From Paenisporosarcina quisquiliarum (GTDB lineage Bacteria; Bacillota; Bacilli; Bacillales_A; Planococcaceae): 64,000 bases of DNA. The stretch spans positions 124,001 through 188,000 of the forward strand of contig NZ_JAMKBJ010000001.1 of assembly GCF_027563315.1 (NCBI RefSeq), given 5' to 3'. The notes under the pieces are model-generated. The model saw nothing but the letters and a program-made list of their open reading frames with translations. It was not told the DNA's origin and did no database searches. The position numbers were made by a program, and so were the translations under genes. Positions 54,916 to 64,000 of this stretch are shown here, in pieces (position 1 is the first letter of the stretch; each line of letters starts with the position of its first letter).

Positions 54916-55911
54916 TTGCGAATTAAAGGGTTCATTGTGCTGGTAATTTTACTTGTAGGTGTAAGTCTTTTGTATCCTCGATTTTCTGAAGCTCAGGGAT
55001 CATCTTATGCAGTGATTGATGCCAAAACAGGACGATTACTGATGGGGAGTGGCGAGGATGAACAGATGCCAATTGCTAGTTTGACGAAAATGTGGACAGC
55101 AGTTGTCGTAGCTGATGAAGTGGACTTAAAAGAGAAAGCAGAGATTTCTCCCAATGCTACTTCACAGGAAGGTTCATCCATTTATTTGAAAAATGGAGAA
55201 GAAACACCGGTGGAAGTATTGTTGTATGGCCTAATGTTGAGGTCCGGAAACGATGCAGCAGTAGCACTTGCAGAGCATGCAGGAGGATCTGTTGAAGGGT
55301 TCGTTAAACTGATGAATGAAAAAGCCAGACTTATGGGATTGAAAGATACACATTTTGAAAACCCATCAGGATTACATCATGACCAGCACATGTCTACTGC
55401 TTATGACACAGCACTAATGTTGAAAATCGCAATGGAAAACAAAGAATTGCAGCCCATATTGACGGCACCTCATTTTAAGAATGACGGAAAGTTCTGGGAG
55501 AACAAACATAAACTCGTTCGCTTGGAAAATACAGCGATTGCTGGTAAAACCGGATTCACCAAAGCGGCAGGAAGAACACTTGCTACTTATTTTAAAGAAG
55601 GCGATGAGGAAATTATTGTTGTCACATTGAACCAATCAAACGATTGGCAAATGCATAAGCAACTTGCAGAGAATGTCTTTACACAATATGATAGAGTTCA
55701 AGTCATTGAAAAAGGCTCATATGATTTACCTGGTGGATTGGTAATGAAAACAGACCAGCCATCATACATCCTTAAAAAGAATGATGAACAAGTTTCACAT
55801 CTTGTCGTTTTAAATCGAGCTAAAACGTCTCAAAAAGTGGCTAGATGGGAAGTACAAATAAACGGGCAAACCATACTTACAAAAAAAGTACATATTGAGC
55901 GGAATGAATGA
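54916..55911 (+). CDS. dacB: D-alanyl-D-alanine carboxypeptidase, DacB-like
   Basis: This 331-residue penicillin-binding protein (peptidase S11) trims the terminal D-Ala from peptidoglycan stem peptides. An N-terminal signal sequence (FIVLVILLVGVSLLYP) precedes the catalytic motifs S55-x-x-K58 (ASLTK), S110-G-N and K211-T-G. Position after scpAB corresponds to dacB of B. subtilis, which acts in spore cortex synthesis. It is about 50 residues shorter than B. subtilis DacB. The start is TTG 54916 with AAAGGTG upstream. spmA and spmB, normally next, are missing. Confidence 0.85.
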   Translation: MRIKGFIVLVILLVGVSLLYPRFSEAQGSSYAVIDAKTGRLLMGSGEDEQMPIASLTKMWTAVVVADEVDLKEKAEISPNATSQEGSSIYLKNGEETPVEVLLYGLMLRSGNDAAVALAEHAGGSVEGFVKLMNEKARLMGLKDTHFENPSGLHHDQHMSTAYDTALMLKIAMENKELQPILTAPHFKNDGKFWENKHKLVRLENTAIAGKTGFTKAAGRTLATYFKEGDEEIIVVTLNQSNDWQMHKQLAENVFTQYDRVQVIEKGSYDLPGGLVMKTDQPSYILKKNDEQVSHLVVLNRAKTSQKVARWEVQINGQTILTKKVHIERNE

Positions 55912-55912
55912 T

Positions 55913-55947
55913 GAAGACTGCTTATTAAATAAGCGGTCTTCTTTTGT
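55913..55947 (+). terminator. Terminator after dacB
   Basis: GAAGACTGCTTA pairs with TAAGCGGTCTTC over 12 bp (one T-G pair), followed by TTTTG. Confidence 0.82.
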
Positions 55948-56007
55948 TTTGAGTGAAAGTGTGACATAATTTTTAAAGAGTATAGGAATCGACGATGAGG
56001 TGAAAGT

Positions 56008-56742
56008 ATGGAAAGATTACAAAAAATGTTAGCACATGCTGGGGTTGCATCAAGAAGGAAATCTGAGCAACTGATTTTAGAAGGAAAAGTTAAAGTGAAT
56101 GGACAAGTTGTTAAAGAACTTGGAACCAAAGTATCTGCATCAGATACTGTTGAAGTAGATGGTGTTAAATTGGAAAAGGAACAAAAGGTTTATTACTTAT
56201 TATATAAACCAAGAGGCATCATATCAGCCGTAACGGATGACAAAGGCCGTAAAACAGTTGCTGATTTATTTCCGCACATTCCAGAAAGATTGTTTCCGGT
56301 GGGGCGTTTGGATTATGAGACATCCGGTCTATTGATTATGACGAATGATGGCGACTTGTCATATACATTGACTCACCCTAAATTCAAAATTGACAAGACA
56401 TATGTTGCACGAGTAAAAGGTATCCCAGTGAAGGAACAACTCCGTCCGCTAGAAAGAGGGATTGTTCTCGAAGATGGAAAAACTGCTCCAGCCCGTGTGA
56501 AATTATTATCGGCTGATCCAAAACAAAGCAAAGCAATTATTGAAATCACAATTCATGAAGGGAAGAACCGTCAAGTTCGCCGTATGTTCGATGCGATTGG
56601 ATTCCCGGTTCAAAAATTAAAACGTGAGCGATTTGCGTTCTTAACACTGCATGGTCTTAATGCAGGTGAATCACGTGAGTTAACATCCCACGAAGTAAAA
56701 TTACTGCGTGTAATGGCTGAAACAGGAAAAATTGGTTCATAA
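56008..56742 (+). CDS. rluB: 23S rRNA pseudouridine synthase RluB
   Basis: RluB isomerises a uridine in helix 80 of 23S rRNA. The 244-residue protein has an S4 RNA-binding domain (RLQKMLAHAGVASRRKSEQL) and the RsuA-type catalytic motif PVGRLDYETSGLLIMTNDG with the catalytic aspartate. The C-terminal GKNRQVRRMFDAIGFPV is typical. GAGGTG precedes the ATG. It lies between dacB and resA. Confidence 0.95.
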   Translation: MERLQKMLAHAGVASRRKSEQLILEGKVKVNGQVVKELGTKVSASDTVEVDGVKLEKEQKVYYLLYKPRGIISAVTDDKGRKTVADLFPHIPERLFPVGRLDYETSGLLIMTNDGDLSYTLTHPKFKIDKTYVARVKGIPVKEQLRPLERGIVLEDGKTAPARVKLLSADPKQSKAIIEITIHEGKNRQVRRMFDAIGFPVQKLKRERFAFLTLHGLNAGESRELTSHEVKLLRVMAETGKIGS

Positions 56743-56803
56743 TTAGTAGGTAATGGAAATTTTGTAGATGGTTCAAATTTATAAAGTACGTTTTCAGAAC
56801 TCT

Positions 56804-56820
56804 GGAAAACGTTCACAAAC
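56804..56820 (+). promoter_or_regulatory. cre-like and ResD-like sites upstream of resA
   Basis: GGAAAACGTTCACA (56804-56817) fits the CcpA cre consensus TGWAANCGNTNWCA at 13 of 14 positions. The overlapping minus-strand TTTGTGAAC (56819-56811) resembles the ResD box TTTGTGAAT. Both lie ~80-95 bases before resA. Consensus sequences are from memory. Confidence 0.5.
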
Positions 56821-56834
56821 CCTTCAAATCTGCG

Positions 56835-56864
56835 GTCTAAGCAACCGCTTTTCTTTGTTATAAT
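56835..56864 (+). promoter_or_regulatory. Predicted resA promoter
   Basis: A consensus TATAAT (56859-56864) lies 37 bases before resA and lacks a recognisable -35, which fits an activator-dependent promoter such as one driven by ResD. A small hairpin GCGGT/ACCGC with a T-rich tail overlaps the region (56832-56855). Confidence 0.45.
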
Positions 56865-56900
56865 GAAAAATGATTATTTCGTCATCTAGGAGGTCTAAAA

Positions 56901-57437
56901 ATGGCTCAGACGAAACAAAAAAGGTTTTTGATACGCACATTGATTCTAACTGTGCTGGCAGTTGCAATCATTTACACCATTTACAACAATGCCACGAAAG
57001 ATAAGTTTGAGGTACTTGGCGTTGGTGATGAAGCCCCGGATTTCACTTTAGTGGATTTAAATGGGGAAGAGCATCGTTTGTCAGATTATAAAGGGCAAGG
57101 GGTCTTTTTGAATTTCTGGGGTACATGGTGTAAGCCGTGTGCTAAAGAAATGCCAGCTATGGACCGCCAATACGAAGTATTTAAAGATCAAGGCGTTCAA
57201 ATCTTGGCTGTAAATATTGCACAGTCCAATTTCGAAGTGGAACGGTTTGCTGACCAATATGGTCTGGATTTCCCAATCGTTATTGATAAAACGAAAAGTG
57301 TAATGGAAGCCTATAACATTGACCCGCTTCCAACGACATTGTTAATCAATCCTGATGGTGAAATCGAAAAGATTGTACGCGGAGAGATGACAGAACAGGA
57401 TATCGCTCTTTTTATGGAGCAGATACGTCCCGAATAA
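56901..57437 (+). CDS. resA: Thiol-disulfide oxidoreductase ResA
   Basis: ResA reduces the heme-binding cysteines of apocytochrome c outside the membrane before heme attachment. The 178-residue protein has an N-terminal membrane anchor (LIRTLILTVLAVAIIYTIY) and a thioredoxin fold with the active site WCKPC (Cys77 and Cys80), plus the conserved DPLPTTLLINPDG cis-proline loop. AGGAGG precedes ATG. It starts the res operon. Confidence 0.96.
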   Translation: MAQTKQKRFLIRTLILTVLAVAIIYTIYNNATKDKFEVLGVGDEAPDFTLVDLNGEEHRLSDYKGQGVFLNFWGTWCKPCAKEMPAMDRQYEVFKDQGVQILAVNIAQSNFEVERFADQYGLDFPIVIDKTKSVMEAYNIDPLPTTLLINPDGEIEKIVRGEMTEQDIALFMEQIRPE

Positions 57438-57449
57438 GGAGTCAATCAT

Positions 57450-59105
57450 ATGAACAACATCATTTGTGCTTGTGGGCATGAAAATCCAGAAGGAACAGTG
57501 CTATGTGGGAACTGTGGTCGGCCCCTCACGAAAGAAGCCAAAGATTTAAAATTAGCGGACATGCGTTACGAAGGTTCGGCAAGACGTTCGCAAACCTACA
57601 ACAAGTCGATCATCGATAAAATCTGGAACTTCTTCTCAAGTGTGAAGATCGGTGTAACCATCATTATCATGATTTTGGTGGCAGCTGCAATTGGAACAAT
57701 CTTGCCGCAAGTTCTTTATGTACCCGCATCAACAGAAGCGGATATTGCTGCTTATTACGAAAGAGTATATGGGACATTCGGAAAAATCTATTACGAATTG
57801 GGCTTATCTGACTTGTATGGCTCCTGGTGGTTCCAAACATTAATTGGAATGCTTGGAATTTCGTTAATAGTTGCAAGCTTGGACCGTTTTATTCCTTTAT
57901 ACAATTCTTTGAAAAAACAACGCACAAGAAGACATGAAAGCTTTATGAAACGTCAACGTCTTTTTGCTCTTGGTGAAAGTGTAGGCCAAGAAACGTTAAC
58001 AAAAAGTGAAGCTAAATTAAAAGAGCTACGTTATGACGTTAAGAGAGAAGACGGTGCACTGTTAGCAGAAAAAGGCCGTTTTTCCAGATGGGGTCCTTAT
58101 GTCAATCATGTGGGTCTTATTATTTTCCTGTTCGGGGTTATGCTTCGTGCACTGCCCGGATTTTATGTGGATGAAACGATGTGGATCCGCGAAGGTGAAA
58201 CACGTGCTATTCCAGAAGCGCCAGGTTATTACCTTGAAAGTAAAGATTTCATTCTGGAAACCTATGATAAAGAGCAAGCGGATGAAGTATTCGGCGATGC
58301 CATTGAACGTGTAGGTACGATTGCATCCAATTATCAGACGGATGTCGTTTTATACAAAAAACCAGAATCTGCTTTACCTGGTCAAACTGAAAATCTCGAA
58401 GAAGTGAAAAAAGAATCCATTCAGGTCAATAAGCCCTTGAAATTTGATGGCTTTGCCGTGTATCAAATGGACTTCCGGTTGGATGAGCTAAAAACAATGC
58501 ATTTTGTTCTTTCAAACAAAGCGACAGGAGAATCATTAGGGGACTTGGCAATAGATTTAGTTAACCCCGAGACTACATATGATTTAGGCAATGGTTCTTC
58601 TGTTAAATTGTTAGGCTATTATCCTGATTTTTCTGGATTTGAAAATGGAGAACCACAAACCAAGTCTCCAGTCCCGAACAATCCAGCTTTTTTAGTGCGA
58701 ATGACAACACCTGAAACTCCTAAAGGTGAAACCAGTTTTGTTGCGATTAAACAAACAGTGGAACCACTTGGAGAAAATGCCTACAAACTAGAATTCCAGA
58801 ATGTAGATACGCGTGATGTTTCAGGATTGACGATTCGTAAAGACAAAACATTATGGATCTTGGCCTTAGGTGGACTGATTTTCATGATTGGAGTGGCTCA
58901 AGGCTCATACTTCAATCACCGAAGAATATGGATACATGAAACAAAAGATGGACAGTTTGCTGTAGCTGCCCATACAAATAAAAACTGGTTTGCAATTAAA
59001 AAAGAGTTGGATCAGGTAACGGAAGCTGCTCAATTGCCTCTGTATAAGGATCAACAAGATTCTGAATCTCAAGAGCTCAAAAAGGATGGTGAGAAATCGT
59101 CATGA
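57450..59105 (+). CDS. resB: Cytochrome c biogenesis protein ResB
   Basis: ResB and ResC form the system II cytochrome c synthase that moves heme across the membrane and attaches it. The 551-residue protein starts with a short zinc-ribbon-like segment ([19 protein letters not shown]), followed by membrane helices near residues 65-90, 125-150 and 215-235, a large extracellular domain and a last helix near 470. It overlaps resC by 4 bases. Confidence 0.94.
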   Translation: MNNIICACGHENPEGTVLCGNCGRPLTKEAKDLKLADMRYEGSARRSQTYNKSIIDKIWNFFSSVKIGVTIIIMILVAAAIGTILPQVLYVPASTEADIAAYYERVYGTFGKIYYELGLSDLYGSWWFQTLIGMLGISLIVASLDRFIPLYNSLKKQRTRRHESFMKRQRLFALGESVGQETLTKSEAKLKELRYDVKREDGALLAEKGRFSRWGPYVNHVGLIIFLFGVMLRALPGFYVDETMWIREGETRAIPEAPGYYLESKDFILETYDKEQADEVFGDAIERVGTIASNYQTDVVLYKKPESALPGQTENLEEVKKESIQVNKPLKFDGFAVYQMDFRLDELKTMHFVLSNKATGESLGDLAIDLVNPETTYDLGNGSSVKLLGYYPDFSGFENGEPQTKSPVPNNPAFLVRMTTPETPKGETSFVAIKQTVEPLGENAYKLEFQNVDTRDVSGLTIRKDKTLWILALGGLIFMIGVAQGSYFNHRRIWIHETKDGQFAVAAHTNKNWFAIKKELDQVTEAAQLPLYKDQQDSESQELKKDGEKSS

Positions 59106-60286
59106 CACTCGTCTCGATAAGTGGGAATTTATTGTTTGTTGCATTTATTTGCTATTTGATTGCAACACTATTTTTTGGTGGAGCTGTAAAAGGCTCAAAG
59201 CCGGAAACATCCGATTCTGAAAAGCGATGGGGACGTATCGGAATTATTGTTACGATTGTTGGTTTCATTGCAAATTTGGCTTACTTCATCACACGTTGGA
59301 TTGCGGCTGGACATGCGCCAGTCAGTAACTTGTTTGAATTTACAACTGCATTCGGCATGATGGTTGTCGGGGCTTTTATTTTAATCTATTTTATTTACCG
59401 TACACCATCGCTTGGGTTGTTTGCCTTACCAATTGCCATTATCATTATTGGCTTTGCAAGTATGTTCCCACGCGATATCAATCCATTGATACCGGCATTG
59501 AAAAGCTACTGGTTAACGGTCCATGTTATTACTGCTGCACTCGGTGAAGCTATTCTAGCTATCAGCGCCGTTGCAGGATTAATTTACTTGCTGAAGAATG
59601 TAGACGTGACGAAAAGATCTAAGCAAAGTTTTTGGTTAGAAGCTGTCATGTTCACGCTAGTATTAACACTAGGATTTGTTGCATCAACTACAACATTCAG
59701 CGTAATGGATTATGAAGCAAAATTTAGTTATGTGGATAAAGAACAAAAAGACCAAGAAATTACGTATAACACACCGCCTATATTTGGAATGAATGAATAC
59801 AAGGCGTTAACACCTGGAACAATGACACCGCTGGCAGAAATGCCACCACTAGTTAATGCAAAGAAATTAACGACGGTTACATGGTCATTATTGTTTGGGG
59901 TAGTCCTGTATGGTCTTATCCGACTGATCATTCGCAAACCAATCGCTGCTGTTCTGAAACCATTTGCCCAAAAAGCAAATTCTCAGTTAATGGATGAAAT
60001 CGGTTATCGTGCAGTGTCAATTGGTTTCCCTGTGTTTACATTAGGGGCATTGATATTCGCAATGATCTGGGCACAGGAAGCATGGTCCAGATTCTGGGGA
60101 TGGGATCCAAAGGAAGTTTGGGCCCTCATTACCTGGCTATTCTATGCAGCGTTCCTGCATCTTCGTTTATCGCGAGGATGGCATGGAGAGAAATCTGCAT
60201 GGTTGGCTGTTATCGGCTTCATTATTATTATGTTTAACTTAATTGCCGTAAACTTAATTATTGCCGGTTTACATTCTTACGCATAA
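59102..60286 (+). CDS. resC: Cytochrome c biogenesis protein ResC (CcsA type)
   Basis: ResC carries the heme-handling site of the system II synthase. The 394-residue protein has about eight or more membrane helices and the tryptophan-rich signature [18 protein letters not shown], with histidines in [21 protein letters not shown] and [12 protein letters not shown] that are likely heme ligands. The start overlaps the resB stop (ATGA). A terminator separates it from resDE. Confidence 0.95.
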   Translation: MTLVSISGNLLFVAFICYLIATLFFGGAVKGSKPETSDSEKRWGRIGIIVTIVGFIANLAYFITRWIAAGHAPVSNLFEFTTAFGMMVVGAFILIYFIYRTPSLGLFALPIAIIIIGFASMFPRDINPLIPALKSYWLTVHVITAALGEAILAISAVAGLIYLLKNVDVTKRSKQSFWLEAVMFTLVLTLGFVASTTTFSVMDYEAKFSYVDKEQKDQEITYNTPPIFGMNEYKALTPGTMTPLAEMPPLVNAKKLTTVTWSLLFGVVLYGLIRLIIRKPIAAVLKPFAQKANSQLMDEIGYRAVSIGFPVFTLGALIFAMIWAQEAWSRFWGWDPKEVWALITWLFYAAFLHLRLSRGWHGEKSAWLAVIGFIIIMFNLIAVNLIIAGLHSYA

Positions 60287-60288
60287 AT

Positions 60289-60327
60289 AGACAAGCCTTT
60301 TCCTTCCGGGGGAAGGGCTTTTCTTTC
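60289..60327 (+). terminator. Terminator between resC and resD
   Basis: AGCC-TTTT-CCTTCC pairs with GGAAGG-GGCT around GGG, followed by TTTTCTTTC. The internal bulge suggests partial read-through into resDE. Confidence 0.72.
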
Positions 60328-60386
60328 ATTTTAGAGCTTGTAATTGTACAATAATGGATAGAGATAGGACGAAAGGGGTTACCACA

Positions 60387-61103
60387 ATGTCGGAACATAT
60401 TGCTGTATTAGTGGTAGATGACGAAGACCGCATTCGTCGATTATTAAAAATGTATTTAGAGCGTGAAGGATATGAAGTGGACGAAGCTGAAAATGGAGCC
60501 ATGGCATTGGAAATGGCACTTGAAAAAGAATATCACTGTATCGTGCTTGACGTGATGATGCCGGAAAAAGACGGTTTGGAAGTACTTGCAGAACTTCGTG
60601 AACAGAAAGCAACACCGATTCTTTTATTGACGGCGAAGGGCGAAGAAGCGAACCGGGTTCAAGGGTTTGAACTAGGAGCTGACGATTACATAGTAAAACC
60701 ATTTAGTCCGCGCGAAGTCGTTCTTCGTGTGAAGGCTGTATTAAGACGTTCCGTGACAATTTCACCCATTTCATCAACTTCTTCTTCAAAAGATTTAGTT
60801 GTATTTCCGCATTTAACGATTGATCATGACGCACATCGTGTTACTGCAGATGGAACAGAAGTGAACTTGACCCCAAAGGAATACGAGCTTCTATACTTTT
60901 TGGCGAAATCACCCGATAAAGTTTTTGATCGGGAACAATTGCTGAAGGAAGTGTGGCATTACGATTTCTTTGGTGATTTGAGAACAGTTGATACCCATGT
61001 AAAACGATTACGCGAAAAACTGAACCGCGTTTCTGAAAAAGCGGCCAAAATGATTGTGACGGTTTGGGGAGTAGGCTATAAATTCGAGGTAGTCAATGAA
61101 TAG
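60387..61103 (+). CDS. resD: Response regulator ResD
   Basis: ResD is the OmpR-type regulator of aerobic and anaerobic respiration genes, activated by ResE. The 238-residue protein has the receiver domain (VLVVDDEDRIRRLL, phospho-acceptor Asp55 in VLDVMMPEKDG, Lys in IVKPFSPRE) and a winged-helix effector domain (VNLTPKEYELLYFLAKSP, RTVDTHVKRLREKL). AAAGGGG is 8 bases before ATG 60387, so an 11-codon extension is rejected. It overlaps resE by 8 bases. Confidence 0.96.
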   Translation: MSEHIAVLVVDDEDRIRRLLKMYLEREGYEVDEAENGAMALEMALEKEYHCIVLDVMMPEKDGLEVLAELREQKATPILLLTAKGEEANRVQGFELGADDYIVKPFSPREVVLRVKAVLRRSVTISPISSTSSSKDLVVFPHLTIDHDAHRVTADGTEVNLTPKEYELLYFLAKSPDKVFDREQLLKEVWHYDFFGDLRTVDTHVKRLREKLNRVSEKAAKMIVTVWGVGYKFEVVNE

Positions 61104-62877
61104 AATATGGAACAGCGTTGTCGGGAAGCTATGGGTAACCATATTGCTTCTCGTTTCGTTTGTATTGTTTATCATTACAGTTTTGATGTTGGAGTTTTTA
61201 GGCAACTATCATAGCGAGCAGGCCGAAGCTTCTTTAAGACAGGAAGCGAGTACAATTGCCACGATTGTAGACGACCATGAAAATGTGGATACGTCACTCT
61301 TTATCATTTCGGATATACTCGGGCCAGAAACAAATGCTCTGATTGCAAAGGAGCCTCGTGAAGTGTCACTGGCTTTGCATGAAGGAGAAAATGGCGAAGA
61401 AATAAAGTCACAAATCATGAATGATCAAACTCTCGGGAAAGTATTTGAATCGTCACAACCGATTTTAAAAGAAATGATGCTCCCTTCCCTTCAGAATAAA
61501 GATCAAATGGAGTCTTTTATCGTATTGGCTTCTCCATTAAATGTTGAAAATGAAGTCCATGGAGCCGTATTCATTTACCAAAGCTTGGACGTTATACACG
61601 AGACTACAAAAGAAACGACGAATATCGTTTTTCTTTCGGCTTTTATCGCATTTATATTGACGACTTTTTTTGCTTTTTTCCTTTCTACCCGTATTACATC
61701 ACCACTGCGGAAAATGCGTGAAGCTGCTTTTGAATTATCCAAAGGAAACTTTGATACAAAATTGCCAGCACATCAAAATGATGAAATTGGCCAGTTGGCA
61801 AATGCATTCAACCAGATGGGAAGACAATTGAAGCACCACCTGGAAGTGATCAATCAAGAGAAAGAGCAACTGTCCAGTATTTTAACGTCCATGACAGATG
61901 CGGTTATCACATTTAATCGTGATCATACAATTTTATTGAGTAATCCTCAAGCGGAGAAAATGTTGCAAAAATGGTTTTTCCGTATGGGAACGAACAATGG
62001 TCAACCCATCCCAGTCGAAATGGACCATATGCTTGACCATGTCCTTCATCTGGAAGAAGAAATTAATGAAGAACTGGAGATGGAAGGCAGTTACTTTGCC
62101 ATATCAATCAGTCCATTGTATAGCGGCGATTCCATCAGAGGAGCCGTTGCTGTATTGCGGGATATGACTGAACAACACCGTTTGGATCGATTGCGCTCTG
62201 ACTTCATCGCCAATGTTTCACATGAACTCAGAACGCCTATTGCGATGTTGCAAGGGTATAGCGAAGCAATAATGGATGATGTTGTGTCGACAGAAGAAGA
62301 ACGAGACGAAATGATTAAAATTATTTATGAAGAATCTCAACGGATGGGACGTCTGGTAACCGACTTGCTGGATTTAGCAAGAATGGAATCAGGACGGATG
62401 CGACTTTATAAAGATAATGTCGCCATTGCCCCAGTAATCGAAAGGATTACACAGAAATTTGCACAAGTGGCGAAGGAATCACATATTACGTTGAAATTCG
62501 AATCTGCTGTTTCTAAACTGTTAACTGCAGAAGTGGATGAGGATCGAATTGAACAAGTTTTGACCAATCTGATAGATAATGCGATTCGCCATACTCCGAA
62601 TGAAGGAAAAGTATCGGTCCGTGTCGAACAACACAATGCATTCGTGAAAATTAGTGTTGAAGACACAGGTTCGGGAATTCCGGCCGAAGATTTGCCGTTT
62701 GTCTTTGAACGATTTTATAAGGCAGATAAATCGAGAACAAGAGGAAAAGGTGGAACTGGTTTGGGTCTCGCTATTGCAAAAAATATGGTAGAAGCCCACG
62801 ATGGCGCGATTAACGTTCAAAGTGAAGAAAATATTGGAACCAATTTTACTTTTACATTACCAATAAAAAAGATGTAA
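61096..62877 (+). CDS. resE: Sensor histidine kinase ResE
   Basis: ResE phosphorylates ResD in response to oxygen limitation and nitric oxide. The 593-residue protein has two membrane helices (~9-33 and ~175-197) around an extracellular domain, a HAMP linker, a PAS domain (~260-360), the phospho-accepting His376 in NVSHELRTPIAM, and an ATPase with NLIDNAIRHTP, DTGSGIP and GKGGTGLGLAI. The start lies inside the end of resD. Confidence 0.96.
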   Translation: MNRIWNSVVGKLWVTILLLVSFVLFIITVLMLEFLGNYHSEQAEASLRQEASTIATIVDDHENVDTSLFIISDILGPETNALIAKEPREVSLALHEGENGEEIKSQIMNDQTLGKVFESSQPILKEMMLPSLQNKDQMESFIVLASPLNVENEVHGAVFIYQSLDVIHETTKETTNIVFLSAFIAFILTTFFAFFLSTRITSPLRKMREAAFELSKGNFDTKLPAHQNDEIGQLANAFNQMGRQLKHHLEVINQEKEQLSSILTSMTDAVITFNRDHTILLSNPQAEKMLQKWFFRMGTNNGQPIPVEMDHMLDHVLHLEEEINEELEMEGSYFAISISPLYSGDSIRGAVAVLRDMTEQHRLDRLRSDFIANVSHELRTPIAMLQGYSEAIMDDVVSTEEERDEMIKIIYEESQRMGRLVTDLLDLARMESGRMRLYKDNVAIAPVIERITQKFAQVAKESHITLKFESAVSKLLTAEVDEDRIEQVLTNLIDNAIRHTPNEGKVSVRVEQHNAFVKISVEDTGSGIPAEDLPFVFERFYKADKSRTRGKGGTGLGLAIAKNMVEAHDGAINVQSEENIGTNFTFTLPIKKM

Positions 62878-62922
62878 CTTTTTATTGATTGTAACGACTA
62901 ATTTTATGAACGGGGGGAGTTC

Positions 62923-63465
62923 ATGAATGACTCCGTTTTTCATCGGCTTTATGACCAATATCATCAGGACGTTTTTCAGTTCTTGCTGTATATGGTTAAA
63001 AATAGACAAACAGCCGAAGATTTAATGCATGAAGTATATGTTAGGGTTTTAAAAGCATACAGCAGATTCGAAGGGAAAAGTTCCGAAAAGACTTGGTTAT
63101 TTTCCATTGCAAAAAACGTTGCGATTGATCATTTTCGAAAGTCGTCAGTACGCAAGCGTCATGCTTTTGACTTTTTTGATTGGGAAAAACAAGAGTTAAG
63201 ATCCAATGAAGCTTTACCTGATGAATTAGTCGAAATGAATGATGAAATGAAACAATTGCTAGAAGCATTAGATGAATGCACAGGCGATCAGAAAATGGTC
63301 ATCGTTATGCGATATTTCCAGGATTTATCCATTACGGAAACTTCACAAGTCCTTGGTTGGACGGAAGGAAAAGTAAAGACCACACAGCACCGCGCAATCC
63401 ATAAACTAAGGGATCGCTTGTCAGGGCATTCGGATAGGAGGCAAGTTCACGATGAGCAACAATAA
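62923..63465 (+). CDS. sigX: ECF sigma factor SigX
   Basis: SigX responds to cell-envelope stress, controlling for example D-alanylation and membrane phospholipid genes in B. subtilis. The 180-residue protein has region 2 (VKNRQTAEDLMHEVYVRVLK, FEGKSSEKTWLFSIAKNVAI) and region 4 (YFQDLSITETSQVLGWTEGK). CGGGGGGAG precedes the ATG. It follows resE and overlaps rsiX by 14 bases, the same order as in B. subtilis. Confidence 0.95.
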   Translation: MNDSVFHRLYDQYHQDVFQFLLYMVKNRQTAEDLMHEVYVRVLKAYSRFEGKSSEKTWLFSIAKNVAIDHFRKSSVRKRHAFDFFDWEKQELRSNEALPDELVEMNDEMKQLLEALDECTGDQKMVIVMRYFQDLSITETSQVLGWTEGKVKTTQHRAIHKLRDRLSGHSDRRQVHDEQQ

Positions 63466-64000
63466 ATGGAGTGAACAGAAGATTGACGAGTTACTTAGCC
63501 AAGTGCCCCAAATACATGATACACGTTCCAAAGACGAAGTATTTAAACGACTGCAACAGGATCCAAGACTGGCTGATGTCAAAAAAGAAAAACGTATACA
63601 GTGGATTCCACCAGCTGTAGCAGTCGCTGCAATGGTAACATTGACTGTGCTTGTTGCAAGTTTTATTAATAATCCCCAACAAGCGGAAAAGGCTACGTCA
63701 GATATGGCAGTCACTGAAGAAGGTTCTGCTGACATGGCTGAAGAAGAAACTTTTATGATGAAAGCCACAGAAACGGAAGAATCATCACCAGCAAGCAATC
63801 AAGGGATTAATAGTTCTGAGAAAACCTCGACTATGCTTGTAAATCAAGATTCACTTCTTACAGCTGTGTATCCTGCTGACACGAAAGATTATACCGTATT
63901 TCATATTGGGATGGTATCCGATGATGCAATCGTCGTACCGTTAACAGTACTTATTCCAAATCGGAAGATTGTGAATGAGTTTGGGGATGAAAAGCCAACA
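63452..64000 (+). CDS. rsiX: Anti-sigma-X factor RsiX, N-terminal part (3' end outside window)
   Basis: The frame opens at ATG 63452 with AGGAGG upstream, overlaps the end of sigX and runs to the window end (183 codons seen; B. subtilis RsiX has 368 residues). The cytoplasmic N-terminus (NNKWSEQKIDELLSQVPQI) should hold SigX. A membrane helix follows at about residues 57-74 (VAVAAMVTLTVLVASFI). The outer part begins with an acidic, Glu/Met-rich stretch. Coupling to sigX supports the assignment. Confidence 0.9.
   Translation, partial: MSNNKWSEQKIDELLSQVPQIHDTRSKDEVFKRLQQDPRLADVKKEKRIQWIPPAVAVAAMVTLTVLVASFINNPQQAEKATSDMAVTEEGSADMAEEETFMMKATETEESSPASNQGINSSEKTSTMLVNQDSLLTAVYPADTKDYTVFHIGMVSDDAIVVPLTVLIPNRKIVNEFGDEKPT

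Noticed and set aside
62890-62914. SigX autoregulated promoter before sigX
   Set aside because: TGTAAC is present but the only CG-rich -10 candidate is at 15-base spacing and runs into the ribosome site, which does not fit the usual 17-base spacing.

Overview
The window is a chromosomal segment of a low-GC, endospore-forming member of the Bacillales. Gene order follows Bacillus subtilis in several long blocks: rny-ymdB-spoVS-miaB-ricA-cotE-mutS-mutL, miaA-hfq, ynbB-glnR-glnA, lexA-yneA-yneB-ynzC-tkt-sirA-yneF, nudF-fur-xerD-deoB-pdp-spoIIAA-spoIIAB-sigF, and lysA-ribT-ypuF-scpA-scpB-dacB-rluB-resABCDE-sigX-rsiX. The many departures (korAB after spoVS, no dacF before spoIIAA, no spmAB before rluB, spoVAF directly after sigF, a serine-rich CotE tail) suggest a Planococcaceae-type spore former such as Sporosarcina or Paenisporosarcina. 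The genus is inferred from memory of gene order and was not tested.

Layout. 1-12.8 kb: RNA turnover and modification (rny, miaB, ricA), the spore genes spoVS and cotE, a 2-oxoacid:ferredoxin oxidoreductase (korAB), and mismatch repair (mutSL). 12.9-17.1 kb: a cupin, a small membrane protein, a SET-domain protein and a manganese-type ABC importer. 17.1-26.9 kb: glycerol use (glpK-glpD plus a monoglyceride-lipase-like hydrolase), miaA, hfq, a rhodanese, a TRIC-type channel, ynbB and glnRA with two GlnR boxes. 27.0-29.7 kb: an accessory patch with a tiny gamma-SASP-like gene, an excisionase-like gene, an RlmN paralogue, an orphan holin and a predicted ~50-nt RNA. 29.7-35 kb: the SOS locus lexA/yneA-yneB, tkt, sirA, yneF. 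35-38.4 kb: a YqkD hydrolase, HMG-CoA lyase, thiolase and yqkE. 38.4-40.9 kb: an AT-rich insertion with a 48-codon membrane peptide and an ECF sigma/DUF4179 pair. 40.9-47.3 kb: yqkF, nudF, fur, xerD, deoB, pdp. 47.3-51 kb: the spoIIA operon with spoVAF. 51-64 kb: lysA, ribT, ypuF, scpAB, dacB, rluB, the cytochrome c maturation/redox-signalling cluster resABCDE, and sigX-rsiX (cut by the window end).

Most of the window is well-conserved core genome. The observations I consider most worth checking are: (1) spoVAF has its conserved N-terminus upstream of the first ATG but no canonical start codon, and an ATAA sits where an ATGA start/stop overlap would be expected; (2) a promoter-to-terminator unit predicting a ~50-nt RNA between an orphan XhlB-type holin and lexA; (3) several real-looking genes of 31-57 codons that length cut-offs miss; (4) perfect or near-perfect 21-25 bp hairpins around 47.3-47.7 kb, one with an ATG exactly at its apex; (5) a GC-rich intergenic repeat-like element after spoVS. 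I saw no rRNA, tRNA, CRISPR array or intact insertion sequence.
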